Assembly (NCBI GenBank): GCA_041749535.1
Contig: JBGTBE010000042.1
Location: forward strand, 1 to 64,000
DNA length: 64,000 bases
Source: JBBQZU01 sp041749535
GTDB taxonomy: Bacteria; Bacteroidota; Bacteroidia; Flavobacteriales_D; Cryomorphaceae
Direction of reading: 5' to 3'
Below, piece after piece: positions 56,979 to 64,000 of the stretch (positions are counted from its first letter, which is position 1; every line of letters starts with the position of its first letter). Below the pieces are notes generated by a model. That model made no database searches and was not told where the DNA came from. It was given only the letters and a program-made list of their open reading frames with translations. The position numbers were made by a program, and so were the translations under genes.

Positions 56979-59900
56979 ATGAGCGAGCGAATATTAAAAG
57001 CGCTTCTTCAACTTTTTGCCATCATTGCCCGCGTAGACCTCACCCAAAAAGAGGAGCTGAGTGGGCGCGAAATTGTTGAGTCGTTTCTTCTGGAGAGATT
57101 GCCCAGAAAGCTCGTAACCCAGTATTTAACGCTCTTTGATGAATATCTGGAAAACTACCAGCGCATCTCAGCTGGTGAGAATGGCCGCCAAAAGCGCACC
57201 GCAGGTAATTCTGTCAAAGTACTTCGCATCTGCACCCAAATAAATGAAGAACTCACCCATAGGCAGAAGACCATTGTCCTGGTACGTCTCTTGGAATTCA
57301 TTCACACACAAAATGAAGTGAGCGACCTCGAAGAAGAATTTCTGGACACAGTGGCCAGCACCTTCAACTTCGATTTAGACGATTATAGCCTAGCGAAGAG
57401 TTTCATTCAGGAAAAGGAGTCAGAACTTCTTAGCTCTCCTGATGTGATGTTTATTGGTGCAGAGAAATACGATGGCACAGCAGAAAAATTTATTCTATCG
57501 CCCAACCTGGATGGGGTAATTCGCATACTTAGAATTCCTGGTGTCAATTTACACTTCCTGAAATATCAGGGGCCAGTAAAATCTTACCAGATTTCAGGGC
57601 AAACCATTGCTCCCAATCGCTTCTACATTTTAAATCAGGGTACTTCCATACGCGGTGGTAAAATAAGGCCTATCTATTACAGCGACATCATTGGCAACTT
57701 TCTCAAAGATGCGAGCCTGGAAAAAATTGTTTTTAGGGTAATAGGTGTGGAGTATAAGTTTGGGAATGGCGATACCGGACTTCATGAAATAAACCTGAAA
57801 GAAGAATCAGGTAGACTCGTAGGAATCATGGGTGCCAGCGGCAGTGGCAAGTCCACACTTCTCAATGTGCTCAACGGTAACCTAATGCCTACCAAAGGAG
57901 CTGTTTCGCTAAATGGAATAGACATACACCGGGAATCGAGAAAGATAGATGGTCATATAGGGTACGTAGCACAAGACGATCTCCTTATTGATGAACTCTC
58001 CGTATTTCAGAATTTATACTACAACGCCCGCCTCTGTTTCGGTCAGAAAGACCATGAAGAAATCGCCTCGATTGTAGAAGAAATACTCTCCACACTCGGT
58101 CTTTCTGAAACCAGAGATTTGAGGGTGGGCAATCCGCTTGATAAGACCATAAGCGGTGGGCAGAGAAAACGATTGAACATTGCGCTGGAACTCATACGTG
58201 AGCCAGCTGTTCTTTTTGTTGATGAGCCTACTTCTGGGCTTTCTTCCCGTGATTCTGAAAACATCATGGACCTACTAAAGGAGTTGAGCCTGAAAGGTAA
58301 GCTCATCTTTGTGGTGATCCACCAGCCTTCGAGTGATATATTCAAAATGTTCGACCGCCTGCTGGTATTGGACCAAGGTGGGTATCCTGTATACAACGGA
58401 CACCCGGTGGAAAGCCTTGTTCACTTTAAGAGAATGGTGAACCACATCAACTCTGATGAAGCTGAATGCCTGAGCTGCGGAAATGTGAAAACCGAAGACC
58501 TGTTTAACATCATAGATGCCAAGGTGGTAGATGAATATGGCCACCTCACTACACAACGAAAAACTTCGCCAAGGGAGTGGAACAATTTGTACCGGGCCCA
58601 CGTCGAAAAATTTGACAAATACGACGAGGAAATCTCTCCCATTCCCGAAAGCAATTTCAAGATTCCGGCAAGCCTTGAGCAGTTCAGGGTATTCATGACC
58701 CGCGATTTGCTCTCAAAGCTGAGCAACAGACAATATGTACTCATCAACCTGCTCGAAGCTCCAGTGCTGGCCATGATTCTGGCCTTCTTCATGCGCTTCT
58801 TCAACACATCAGGGCAAGACGTGGGATACATTTTTCGTGAAAACGAGAATATACCGGTCTATATATTCATCTCTGTAATTGTTGCCATTTTCATAGGCCT
58901 AACTGTAAGCTCAGAAGAGATAATAAGAGATAAGAAAATCAGAAAACGGGAGTCTTTCCTCAACCTGAGTCGCAACAGCTACCTATTCAGTAAGATTAGC
59001 ATTATGTTGGGTATATCGGCCTTACAGATGATACTCTTTGTACTGATAGGCAACTATATTCTCGAAATAAAAGGTATGACTGCCCAATACTGGATTGTAC
59101 TTTTCTCAGCCTGTGCTTTCGCAAATGTGTTGGGCTTGAATATCTCGGCGAGTTTTAATTCTGCCAAAGTAATATACATTCTCATTCCTATTGTGATCAT
59201 TCCCCAGCTGCTTTTTAGCGGAATCATTGTAAAATTCGACCGATTGAATCCAATTTTTGCATCTCAGAGCGGTGTGCCGTGGATAGGCAATATCATGGCC
59301 AGTCGCTGGGCTTACGAGGCACTTGCCGTAAATCAGTTCAAAGAAAACCATTACGAAAAGTCCTTTTTTGAATTGGACCGTAGGAAGAAATTCTCAAACT
59401 GGAAGAAAGACTATTGGATTACTGCGCTTAAAAACAAAGTAGGTCAGGTGAGTAGATTGTCGCCAGACGAGACATCAATTTCTGAACTGGACCGCGAACT
59501 TACGCTGCTGAGAAGCGAACTCAGCAAGGAAAATCAATTTCTGAAAGGCCTGACATTTGGACGTGTTAATGATTTGACACCTGAGCGTATCAATGAAGAA
59601 GTGCTTACTGAGTTGCGCGCACATCTTGACTTGCTCAATGAGCACTATAAGCGCGTATATCTGAAAGCCGATTCAGAAAAGGAAAGAGCCATATACGCAA
59701 TGACCAATGGGCAGGAAGGCGATGATGCCTACATGCAATTGTTCAACAATTACAAGAACGATCAGCTCGAAATATTTACCACCAACCGCAATGATTTGAA
59801 TTACATTGCTGAGCACAATGGCGAGCTTATTCAGAAAAAGGATTTGATATACCTCCTACCTTACAACACATCATTTTTCGGAACACACTTTTACGCACCA

Positions 59901-60080
59901 GCCAAGCAGTTGTTTGGGAAGTATATGGATACATTCTATGCAAATATCCTGGTGCTTTGGAGCATGACATTCCTGCTCGCTCTCTGTCTTTTTCTTGATG
60001 TATTCCCGAAGACAGTACAGGCTATGGAATACATGATGACAACACTAAGTCCGAAGCAGAAAAAAAGCAATAACAGTTGA
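56979..60080 (+). CDS. ABCG-type ABC transporter (ATPase and permease fused) with TerB-like N-terminus
   Basis: 1033 residues. Residues ~1-155 are helical and resemble a TerB-like domain (LLQLFAIIARVDLTQKEELS ... LEFIHTQNEVSDLEEEFLDT). The ABC ATPase at ~265-500 has Walker A GASGSGKST (~285), Q-loop GYVAQDDLL, signature SGGQRKRLNIALE (~390), Walker B VLFVDEPTSGLSSRD and switch His VIHQPS. The permease part at ~575-800 has five to six spans (VLINLLEAPVLAMILAFFMR, VPVYIFISVIVAIFIGL-type). A soluble ~170-residue segment with coiled-coil character follows, then a last span (~985-1005). The order ATPase then permease is that of the ABCG/White family. Substrate is unknown. Confidence 0.88.
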   Translation: MSERILKALLQLFAIIARVDLTQKEELSGREIVESFLLERLPRKLVTQYLTLFDEYLENYQRISAGENGRQKRTAGNSVKVLRICTQINEELTHRQKTIVLVRLLEFIHTQNEVSDLEEEFLDTVASTFNFDLDDYSLAKSFIQEKESELLSSPDVMFIGAEKYDGTAEKFILSPNLDGVIRILRIPGVNLHFLKYQGPVKSYQISGQTIAPNRFYILNQGTSIRGGKIRPIYYSDIIGNFLKDASLEKIVFRVIGVEYKFGNGDTGLHEINLKEESGRLVGIMGASGSGKSTLLNVLNGNLMPTKGAVSLNGIDIHRESRKIDGHIGYVAQDDLLIDELSVFQNLYYNARLCFGQKDHEEIASIVEEILSTLGLSETRDLRVGNPLDKTISGGQRKRLNIALELIREPAVLFVDEPTSGLSSRDSENIMDLLKELSLKGKLIFVVIHQPSSDIFKMFDRLLVLDQGGYPVYNGHPVESLVHFKRMVNHINSDEAECLSCGNVKTEDLFNIIDAKVVDEYGHLTTQRKTSPREWNNLYRAHVEKFDKYDEEISPIPESNFKIPASLEQFRVFMTRDLLSKLSNRQYVLINLLEAPVLAMILAFFMRFFNTSGQDVGYIFRENENIPVYIFISVIVAIFIGLTVSSEEIIRDKKIRKRESFLNLSRNSYLFSKISIMLGISALQMILFVLIGNYILEIKGMTAQYWIVLFSACAFANVLGLNISASFNSAKVIYILIPIVIIPQLLFSGIIVKFDRLNPIFASQSGVPWIGNIMASRWAYEALAVNQFKENHYEKSFFELDRRKKFSNWKKDYWITALKNKVGQVSRLSPDETSISELDRELTLLRSELSKENQFLKGLTFGRVNDLTPERINEEVLTELRAHLDLLNEHYKRVYLKADSEKERAIYAMTNGQEGDDAYMQLFNNYKNDQLEIFTTNRNDLNYIAEHNGELIQKKDLIYLLPYNTSFFGTHFYAPAKQLFGKYMDTFYANILVLWSMTFLLALCLFLDVFPKTVQAMEYMMTTLSPKQKKSNNS

Positions 60081-60124
60081 TTTTTTAGTGCCTCGTGATA
60101 CGCAGAAGTAAAGCTTGGTCTTAA

Positions 60125-60508
60125 TCAGAAAGTGGCAACTTTGACCATTTCAAAGTCAATTTCGATAATGGCGTCATAGTCTTCACCTGCCTCCAGCATG
60201 TCTTCATCATCCTCTTCGTAATGCCATTTTACGCTTACAGCTTTTCCCGATTTCTTTATGGATTCGAGCTTTTTGAACAAATCGAGCAGGCATTTGGAGC
60301 TGCTTGTATTGAAATATTCAAGTTGAACAACCAATTGAGTGTGCTCTGCAGCAGCAGCGGAATAGGCATCTACCCAATCAATCAAAGGCTTGTAAAAGTC
60401 AATCGAATTTTCGGGAATACTCCTTCCCTGAAGCAGCAACTCTCCCCTGCCCTTATCAAACTTTACAGTAGGCGTTTTGGGAGTACCTTCAATCATTACA
60501 TTTTCCAT
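60125..60508 (-). CDS. SiaC-like phosphoprotein (DUF1987)
   Basis: 127 residues matching the DUF1987/SiaC family: IEGTPKTPTVKFDKGRGELL, GRSIPENSIDFYKPLIDWVD, then LVVQLEYFNTSSSKCLLDLF, whose N-T-S-S contains the residue phosphorylated in SiaC proteins. In Pseudomonas, SiaC is phosphorylated by SiaB and its unphosphorylated form activates a diguanylate cyclase. Here it is 9 bases downstream of the SiaB-like kinase gene, confirming the pair. No cyclase or SiaA-like phosphatase gene is nearby, so its output in this organism is unknown. Confidence 0.88.
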   Translation of the reverse strand: MENVMIEGTPKTPTVKFDKGRGELLLQGRSIPENSIDFYKPLIDWVDAYSAAAAEHTQLVVQLEYFNTSSSKCLLDLFKKLESIKKSGKAVSVKWHYEEDDEDMLEAGEDYDAIIEIDFEMVKVATF

Positions 60509-60517
60509 CTGTCCAAT

Positions 60518-61075
60518 TTAATCTTGCTTAACTTTTACATTCAAACTGAAAAAACTCCTTGAATCGCCGAACGGAATAAACCCATAATCAAGCTTTTCGC
60601 CGCTCTTCCTGGCTATGTCTATCATTCCCAATCCTCCCCCGCCTTTCTCGGAAAGTTTGCCATCGGCCAATACAGATTTGTACAATTCTTTTATATCCTC
60701 ATTGCTCATTGCATTGATCTCCTCCAACTTTTGCTTTAAAAAATCAGCATTGTCATTGAGCATAAAGTTGCCGGTAATCACAGAGTAGCCCGTCACATTC
60801 TTCGCGATCATCACAATCACAGAGGGCTGATCGTTGCCATGTGCTGATTTGGGGGGTGAGTCTATATGATGGTACAGATTCTGAAGGCACTCCACGAGAA
60901 TGTTGAACATGCGCTTCTTCACCTTTGGGGTCTCTCCGAACCTGTCCAGCTTATTTTCTACAATTTGCAAAATAGAAGTCAGTAAGTCTGTGGAGATATC
61001 ACCTTTGAAAGAAAGCATGATATTCTTCCTCTCCATAGAATCGTACATATCGAATATCTCCTGAATCTCTGTCAA
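60518..61075 (-). CDS. SiaB-family protein kinase
   Basis: 185 residues of a GHKL-type kinase fold. The N-box-like segment is MFNILVECLQNLYHHIDSP (Glu and Asn for Mg-ATP), with the G-box-like loop SEKGGGGLGMIDIARKSG near residue 150. The start (MTEIQEIFDMYDSMERKNIM) and end (FGDSRSFFSLNVKV) match SiaB. It should phosphorylate the SiaC-like protein encoded just downstream. There is no sensor domain, so an unseen protein must control it. It is divergent from the methyltransferase gene. Confidence 0.88.
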   Translation of the reverse strand: MTEIQEIFDMYDSMERKNIMLSFKGDISTDLLTSILQIVENKLDRFGETPKVKKRMFNILVECLQNLYHHIDSPPKSAHGNDQPSVIVMIAKNVTGYSVITGNFMLNDNADFLKQKLEEINAMSNEDIKELYKSVLADGKLSEKGGGGLGMIDIARKSGEKLDYGFIPFGDSRSFFSLNVKVKQD

Positions 61076-61227
61076 GATTGTTTGATTTTTACAAATATAG
61101 TTATTGCATATTTATCTAAACTTGAGTTCCGGACCAAACATTTCATCATAGGCATGTTAATTAAATGAATCAATCTTAGGAATTGTGCAGCGAGCAGGTT
61201 TCACGAAAATGTTCGATTGAAAAAGCC

Positions 61228-61235
61228 TACTTTTG
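61228..61235 (+). promoter_or_regulatory. -7 element of the methyltransferase/ZIP promoter
   Basis: TACTTTTG matches TAnnTTTG, 33 bases upstream of the ATG at 61269. The -33 region is not clear. Confidence 0.45.
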
Positions 61236-61268
61236 CCGCTTCAAAATTACTATCCACCTGTCTCAGAA

Positions 61269-62006
61269 ATGCCCGTAGATACCTGGTATAAATCTTGGTT
61301 CAATAGCCCATACTATCATCTTCTGTACCGCGGTCGCGATACTGAAGAAGCTGGTAAATTTATAGATGTGGCCTTCAAGTACCTGAACCCTGCTAAAGGA
61401 TCTAAGATTCTGGATCTAGCTTGCGGCAAAGGAAGGCACAGCATTTACATGGCTTCCAAAGGATTCGACATCACAGGCATAGACCTTTCTGAACAGAACA
61501 TCGCTTCCGCCAAAAAATTTGAGCATGAGCACCTTCACTTTTGCGTGCATGACATGTTGCTCCCCTTTCGGGAAAATGAATTTGACTTGGTGCTAAATCT
61601 CTTCACCAGTTTCGGTTATTTCGACTCTATGCAAGAAAATCTCCGAACCCTCCAGTCTGCCCACATCAACCTGAAGCCCAGAGGCACACTGCTCATCGAC
61701 TTTCTAAACCTTGAGTATGTGAGAGCAAACTTGGTGAGCGACGAAAAAATTGAAATAGAAGGTGTGAAATTTGAAATTTCCAGAACCGTAGAATCCGGAA
61801 GTATTAAGAAACATATTAAAGTGCAAGATGGCAGCTCACACTGGGAATTTGAAGAGCGCATCAAAGCCCTCAATAAGCAGGATTTTATGGGTATGTTGCT
61901 ACAGGCGGGTTTCACTGTGGAAGATGTATTTGGAGACTATGCTCTTGGGCAATTTAATGAGGTGCTTTCGCCGAGACTTATCCTTGTAGCCAGAAAAAAA
62001 CGATGA
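61269..62006 (+). CDS. SAM-dependent class I methyltransferase
   Basis: 245 residues from the ATG at 61269; the longer frame to 61233 lies within the predicted leader. SAM-binding motif I is KILDLACGKGRHSIYMASKG, with ITGIDLSEQNI after it (motif II acid), FDLVLNLFTSFGYF (motif IV) and LKPRGTLLIDFLN. The N-terminus (WYKSWFNSPYYHLLYRGRD) is typical of a Bacteroidota family often annotated simply as class I methyltransferase. The methyl acceptor is unknown. The stop overlaps the ZIP transporter start by 4 bases, so the two are co-translated. Confidence 0.9.
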   Translation: MPVDTWYKSWFNSPYYHLLYRGRDTEEAGKFIDVAFKYLNPAKGSKILDLACGKGRHSIYMASKGFDITGIDLSEQNIASAKKFEHEHLHFCVHDMLLPFRENEFDLVLNLFTSFGYFDSMQENLRTLQSAHINLKPRGTLLIDFLNLEYVRANLVSDEKIEIEGVKFEISRTVESGSIKKHIKVQDGSSHWEFEERIKALNKQDFMGMLLQAGFTVEDVFGDYALGQFNEVLSPRLILVARKKR

Positions 62007-62734
62007 GTTCAGAATATTTAATACTTCCCTTTATGGCAGGCATCGGTGGAGGCATTGCCGGCATGTATTTGCACGGACGCATCACCAAGGATGTAAAAAT
62101 TCTGCTCGCCTTCAGCGGTGCTTACTTGCTCGCACTGGCCTTGCTACACCTGCTTCCAGATATATATGAGCACCTTGGTCACTCAGCTGGGATGTTTATT
62201 CTCGTCGGTTTCCTGCTGCAAATGTTGATGGATTACTTTTCAAAAGGTGTGGAGCATGGACACGTACACCACAGCGATCAGCATTCCAAGCGATTCCCCA
62301 TAGGAATTTACATCAGCTTGTTCCTACACAGCGTAATTGAAGGCCTTCCCCTTTCCGGAAATGGTGATTTACTTCACCATGGGCACGCACACCACACGGA
62401 TGCTTTGCTCACAGGAATCTCTATTCACAAAATACCGGAGGCCATTGCTCTGGCATCTCTGCTCTACCATTATTTCGAGAGCAAGGCAAAAGCTTTGGTG
62501 CTGCTGCTCATCTATGCACTGGCAACACCACTTGGTGTATTGCTCAGCATGAGTGCACTCCAAAGTTCCATAACAGATCCGGAAATTAAATACGCCCAAA
62601 TTCTCGCCATCGCTGTTGGAATATTCCTACACGTGTCTACCACTATTATATTTGAAGCGGAAGACCAGCATAGGTTCAATTGGAAAAAGACGCTTGCCAT
62701 TCTTCTTGGTCTCGCCTTGGTGATGTTTGTTTAA
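62003..62734 (+). CDS. ZIP-family divalent metal transporter
   Basis: 243 residues with about eight membrane spans. A His-rich loop (VEHGHVHHSDQHSKRF and LLHHGHAHHTD) matches the variable metal-sensing loop of ZIP proteins. The pore motifs are HSVIEGLPL (TM4, His and Glu) and HKIPEAIALASLLYHY (TM5, HxxPE). It moves Zn2+ or a similar divalent metal into the cytoplasm. It is coupled to the methyltransferase upstream. No Zur-type box was recognised ahead of the pair. Confidence 0.92.
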   Translation: MSSEYLILPFMAGIGGGIAGMYLHGRITKDVKILLAFSGAYLLALALLHLLPDIYEHLGHSAGMFILVGFLLQMLMDYFSKGVEHGHVHHSDQHSKRFPIGIYISLFLHSVIEGLPLSGNGDLLHHGHAHHTDALLTGISIHKIPEAIALASLLYHYFESKAKALVLLLIYALATPLGVLLSMSALQSSITDPEIKYAQILAIAVGIFLHVSTTIIFEAEDQHRFNWKKTLAILLGLALVMFV

Positions 62735-62867
62735 AGTACTTAAGGTATGAAGGATTGCCATCGTTAAGACCGATGAGGTTGATAAAACAATTGGTAATGC
62801 GAAACTTTTAAGTTGCATACCCATTGATTGCCCCCGCCGATCTGTATCTATATTTGAAGAAAAAAAA

Positions 62868-63593
62868 ATGCGTTCTACTATCATACTTGCATGCATCCTG
62901 CTCGCTTCCTGTTCAGAACAATCTTTGCAGCGTACCCTTGAAGGTGTGCTTCAGAGCGAAAGCAGTCTTAGCACTTCGGAGGTTACTTCAGGTCTCAAAG
63001 AAGCACTTGTGAAAGGGGCACAAGATGCTGTTACGGTCTCTTCTGTTAAAGATGGATTTTATAAAAATACATCCTTGTTCATTCCTTTTCCTGATGAAGC
63101 GCTAAAAGTGAAGACAACAGCGATGAACCTGGGCTTGGGCGCTCAGGTTACCAAATTTGAAGAAACCCTGAACCGCGCAGCCGAGGCTGCCGTGAAAGAA
63201 GCAACTCCCATATTGGTAAATGCCATCACATCCATGACTGTGGAAGACGCCTTTGGTCTTCTGAAAGGGGGGGATACTGCTGCCACCGATTACCTGCGCA
63301 AGAAAACTGAAGCTGATTTACTTACTGCCTTCAGACCTAAAGTACAGCAGGCAGTAGACAATGTGGAATTGACCAAATACTGGAATCCGCTGGCATCAGC
63401 TTATAACACTGCTTCCACATTCACAGGTGGTCAGGTTGTGAATCCAGACCTTACGGGCTACGTCACCGACAGGGCGATGGAAGGACTCTTTAAGCTCATC
63501 GCCAAAGAAGAAGCCAATATCCGCGCAAATCCAGCAGCGCGTGGCACAGAATTGCTTCGCAAAGTTTTTGGATCACCAGAAGCAACCAAATAA
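62868..63593 (+). CDS. DUF4197 family lipoprotein
   Basis: 241 residues with a lipoprotein signal (STIILACILLASCSEQS). The mature part matches DUF4197: TSGLKEALVKGAQDAVTVSS, DGFYKNTSLFIPFPDEALKV, LGLGAQVTKFEETLNRAAEA, then SMTVEDAFGLLKGGDTAATD and NPDLTGYVTDRAMEGLFKLI. It is helical, exported and of unknown function. The gene is alone, 133 bases after the ZIP gene, and converges on the TonB-dependent receptor gene. Confidence 0.9.
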   Translation: MRSTIILACILLASCSEQSLQRTLEGVLQSESSLSTSEVTSGLKEALVKGAQDAVTVSSVKDGFYKNTSLFIPFPDEALKVKTTAMNLGLGAQVTKFEETLNRAAEAAVKEATPILVNAITSMTVEDAFGLLKGGDTAATDYLRKKTEADLLTAFRPKVQQAVDNVELTKYWNPLASAYNTASTFTGGQVVNPDLTGYVTDRAMEGLFKLIAKEEANIRANPAARGTELLRKVFGSPEATK

Positions 63594-63632
63594 GAGCGCA
63601 AGGTGAATCCAGGACATTTGGCTATCTATCCT

Positions 63633-64000
63633 CTAAAATTGGATCGAGAGGCCAGCAGTTATTAAGCGGGGCAGTCCCACCCGAATACCTTGAGGGCGTC
63701 GTGAGGCCATATAGCGCTCATCAGAAATATTTTTGCAAGAGAGTGTGAAGGTGGTATTCCATTTCTTCACAGCATAACGCGCAGTGCCATCCAATACAAA
63801 ATAGGAAGGTATGAGTCCTGTTCTTCCATCGGCTGTTGGCTGCAAAGTATTCAGCTCATCAGTGAATTGCTCTGATACATAAGTACCCGTAAGGCGAAGT
63901 CCAAGCCCACTTAAGGTCTCGAATGTGATACCAGAAGATAGGAGAAATTCAGGAGCATAAGGCGTGCGGTTGCCCGATATATTCTCACCAGAATCTTCGC
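63633..64000 (-). CDS. TonB-dependent receptor, C-terminal part only
   Basis: The frame enters from the right edge and stops at 63633, giving about 122 residues. It shows outer-membrane beta-strand alternation: YAPEFLLSSGITFETLSGLG, LRLTGTYVSEQFTDELNT, then GLIPSYFVLDGTARYAVKKW and the typical last strands KNISDERYMASRRPQGIRVG ... ITAGLSIQF with a terminal aromatic residue. The segment N-I-S-D-E-R-Y-M is a common signature before the last loop of TonB-dependent receptors. The ligand cannot be told from this part. Confidence 0.88.
   Translation of the reverse strand, partial: EDSGENISGNRTPYAPEFLLSSGITFETLSGLGLRLTGTYVSEQFTDELNTLQPTADGRTGLIPSYFVLDGTARYAVKKWNTTFTLSCKNISDERYMASRRPQGIRVGLPRLITAGLSIQF

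Noticed and set aside
1..64000. SusC/SusD pair, tRNA or rRNA genes, CRISPR arrays, insertion sequences or phage genes
   Set aside because: None could be supported. The only TonB-dependent receptor fragment is at the right edge, away from the starch cluster.

Overview
The window comes from a Bacteroidota chromosome, most likely a marine or freshwater Flavobacteriales-type organism. Four things point there. At least seven secreted proteins end in type IX secretion (T9SS) C-terminal sorting domains with a YPNP-like motif and a final GxYxL...K(L/I)V stretch. Several promoters have the Bacteroidota form TTTG/TTG...TAnnTTTG. Families largely restricted to the phylum are present (DUF4249 lipoprotein, SiaB/SiaC pair, T9SS-tailed CotH, GH13/GH65 maltodextrin cluster). 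No Shine-Dalgarno sequences stand out. No rRNA, tRNA, CRISPR array, insertion sequence or phage gene was seen.

Positions 1-23,000 form a starch/maltodextrin utilisation island, mostly on the minus strand. It holds secreted T9SS proteins (a partial one at 1-316, a CotH/lamin-tail protein, an esterase with a starch-binding-like N-terminus, a four-repeat carbohydrate-binding-like protein and a PCMD-like protein), a SusA-type GH13 amylase on the plus strand, and an MFS sugar transporter. A compact nine-gene run then reads pfkA - BadF/BadG-type sugar kinase - pgmB - GH65 maltose phosphorylase - two lipoprotein GH13 amylases - mgsA - fbaA - pgi. It converts maltodextrin to glucose and beta-glucose-1-phosphate and on to triose phosphates, with methylglyoxal synthase as an overflow valve. 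A divergent NrtR-type Nudix regulator with a degenerate Nudix box sits next to pfkA. I found the same 17-bp dyad (roughly RGTGTA-N5-TACACT) at four places in this island, all upstream of starch/maltose genes and three of them on or just after a TAnnTTTG promoter element. I propose it as the operator of a local regulon.

Positions 23,800-35,200 are housekeeping: a CbpA-type DnaJ and an Hsp20, an RluA-type pseudouridine synthase and panB, a DUF4249 lipoprotein, dnaK (promoter bracketed by a perfect 10-bp inverted repeat), an RND-type exporter, and an NhaC-type antiporter with an unusual exported N-terminal domain. The last two overlap tail to tail.

Positions 35,300-47,400 are more accessory. 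A tightly coupled three-gene set combines a redoxin lipoprotein, a cytochrome-c/copper-monooxygenase-like lipoprotein and a small helical periplasmic protein. It is followed by T9SS proteins with two probable gene remnants, a LysR regulator, a zinc-ribbon/membrane-protein pair, a DUF1684 protein, a possible HEPN protein behind a palindrome-rich intergenic region, and a short structured leader or small RNA ahead of a DUF1883 gene.

Positions 47,300-64,000 hold a cyclophilin, gamma-glutamyltransferase, a thioesterase, PlsC, PriA, a sodium/solute symporter, a lipoprotein/secreted-protein pair, a large ABCG-type transporter with a TerB-like N-terminus, a SiaB/SiaC signalling pair, a methyltransferase coupled to a ZIP metal transporter, a DUF4197 lipoprotein, and the 3' end of a TonB-dependent receptor running off the right edge.
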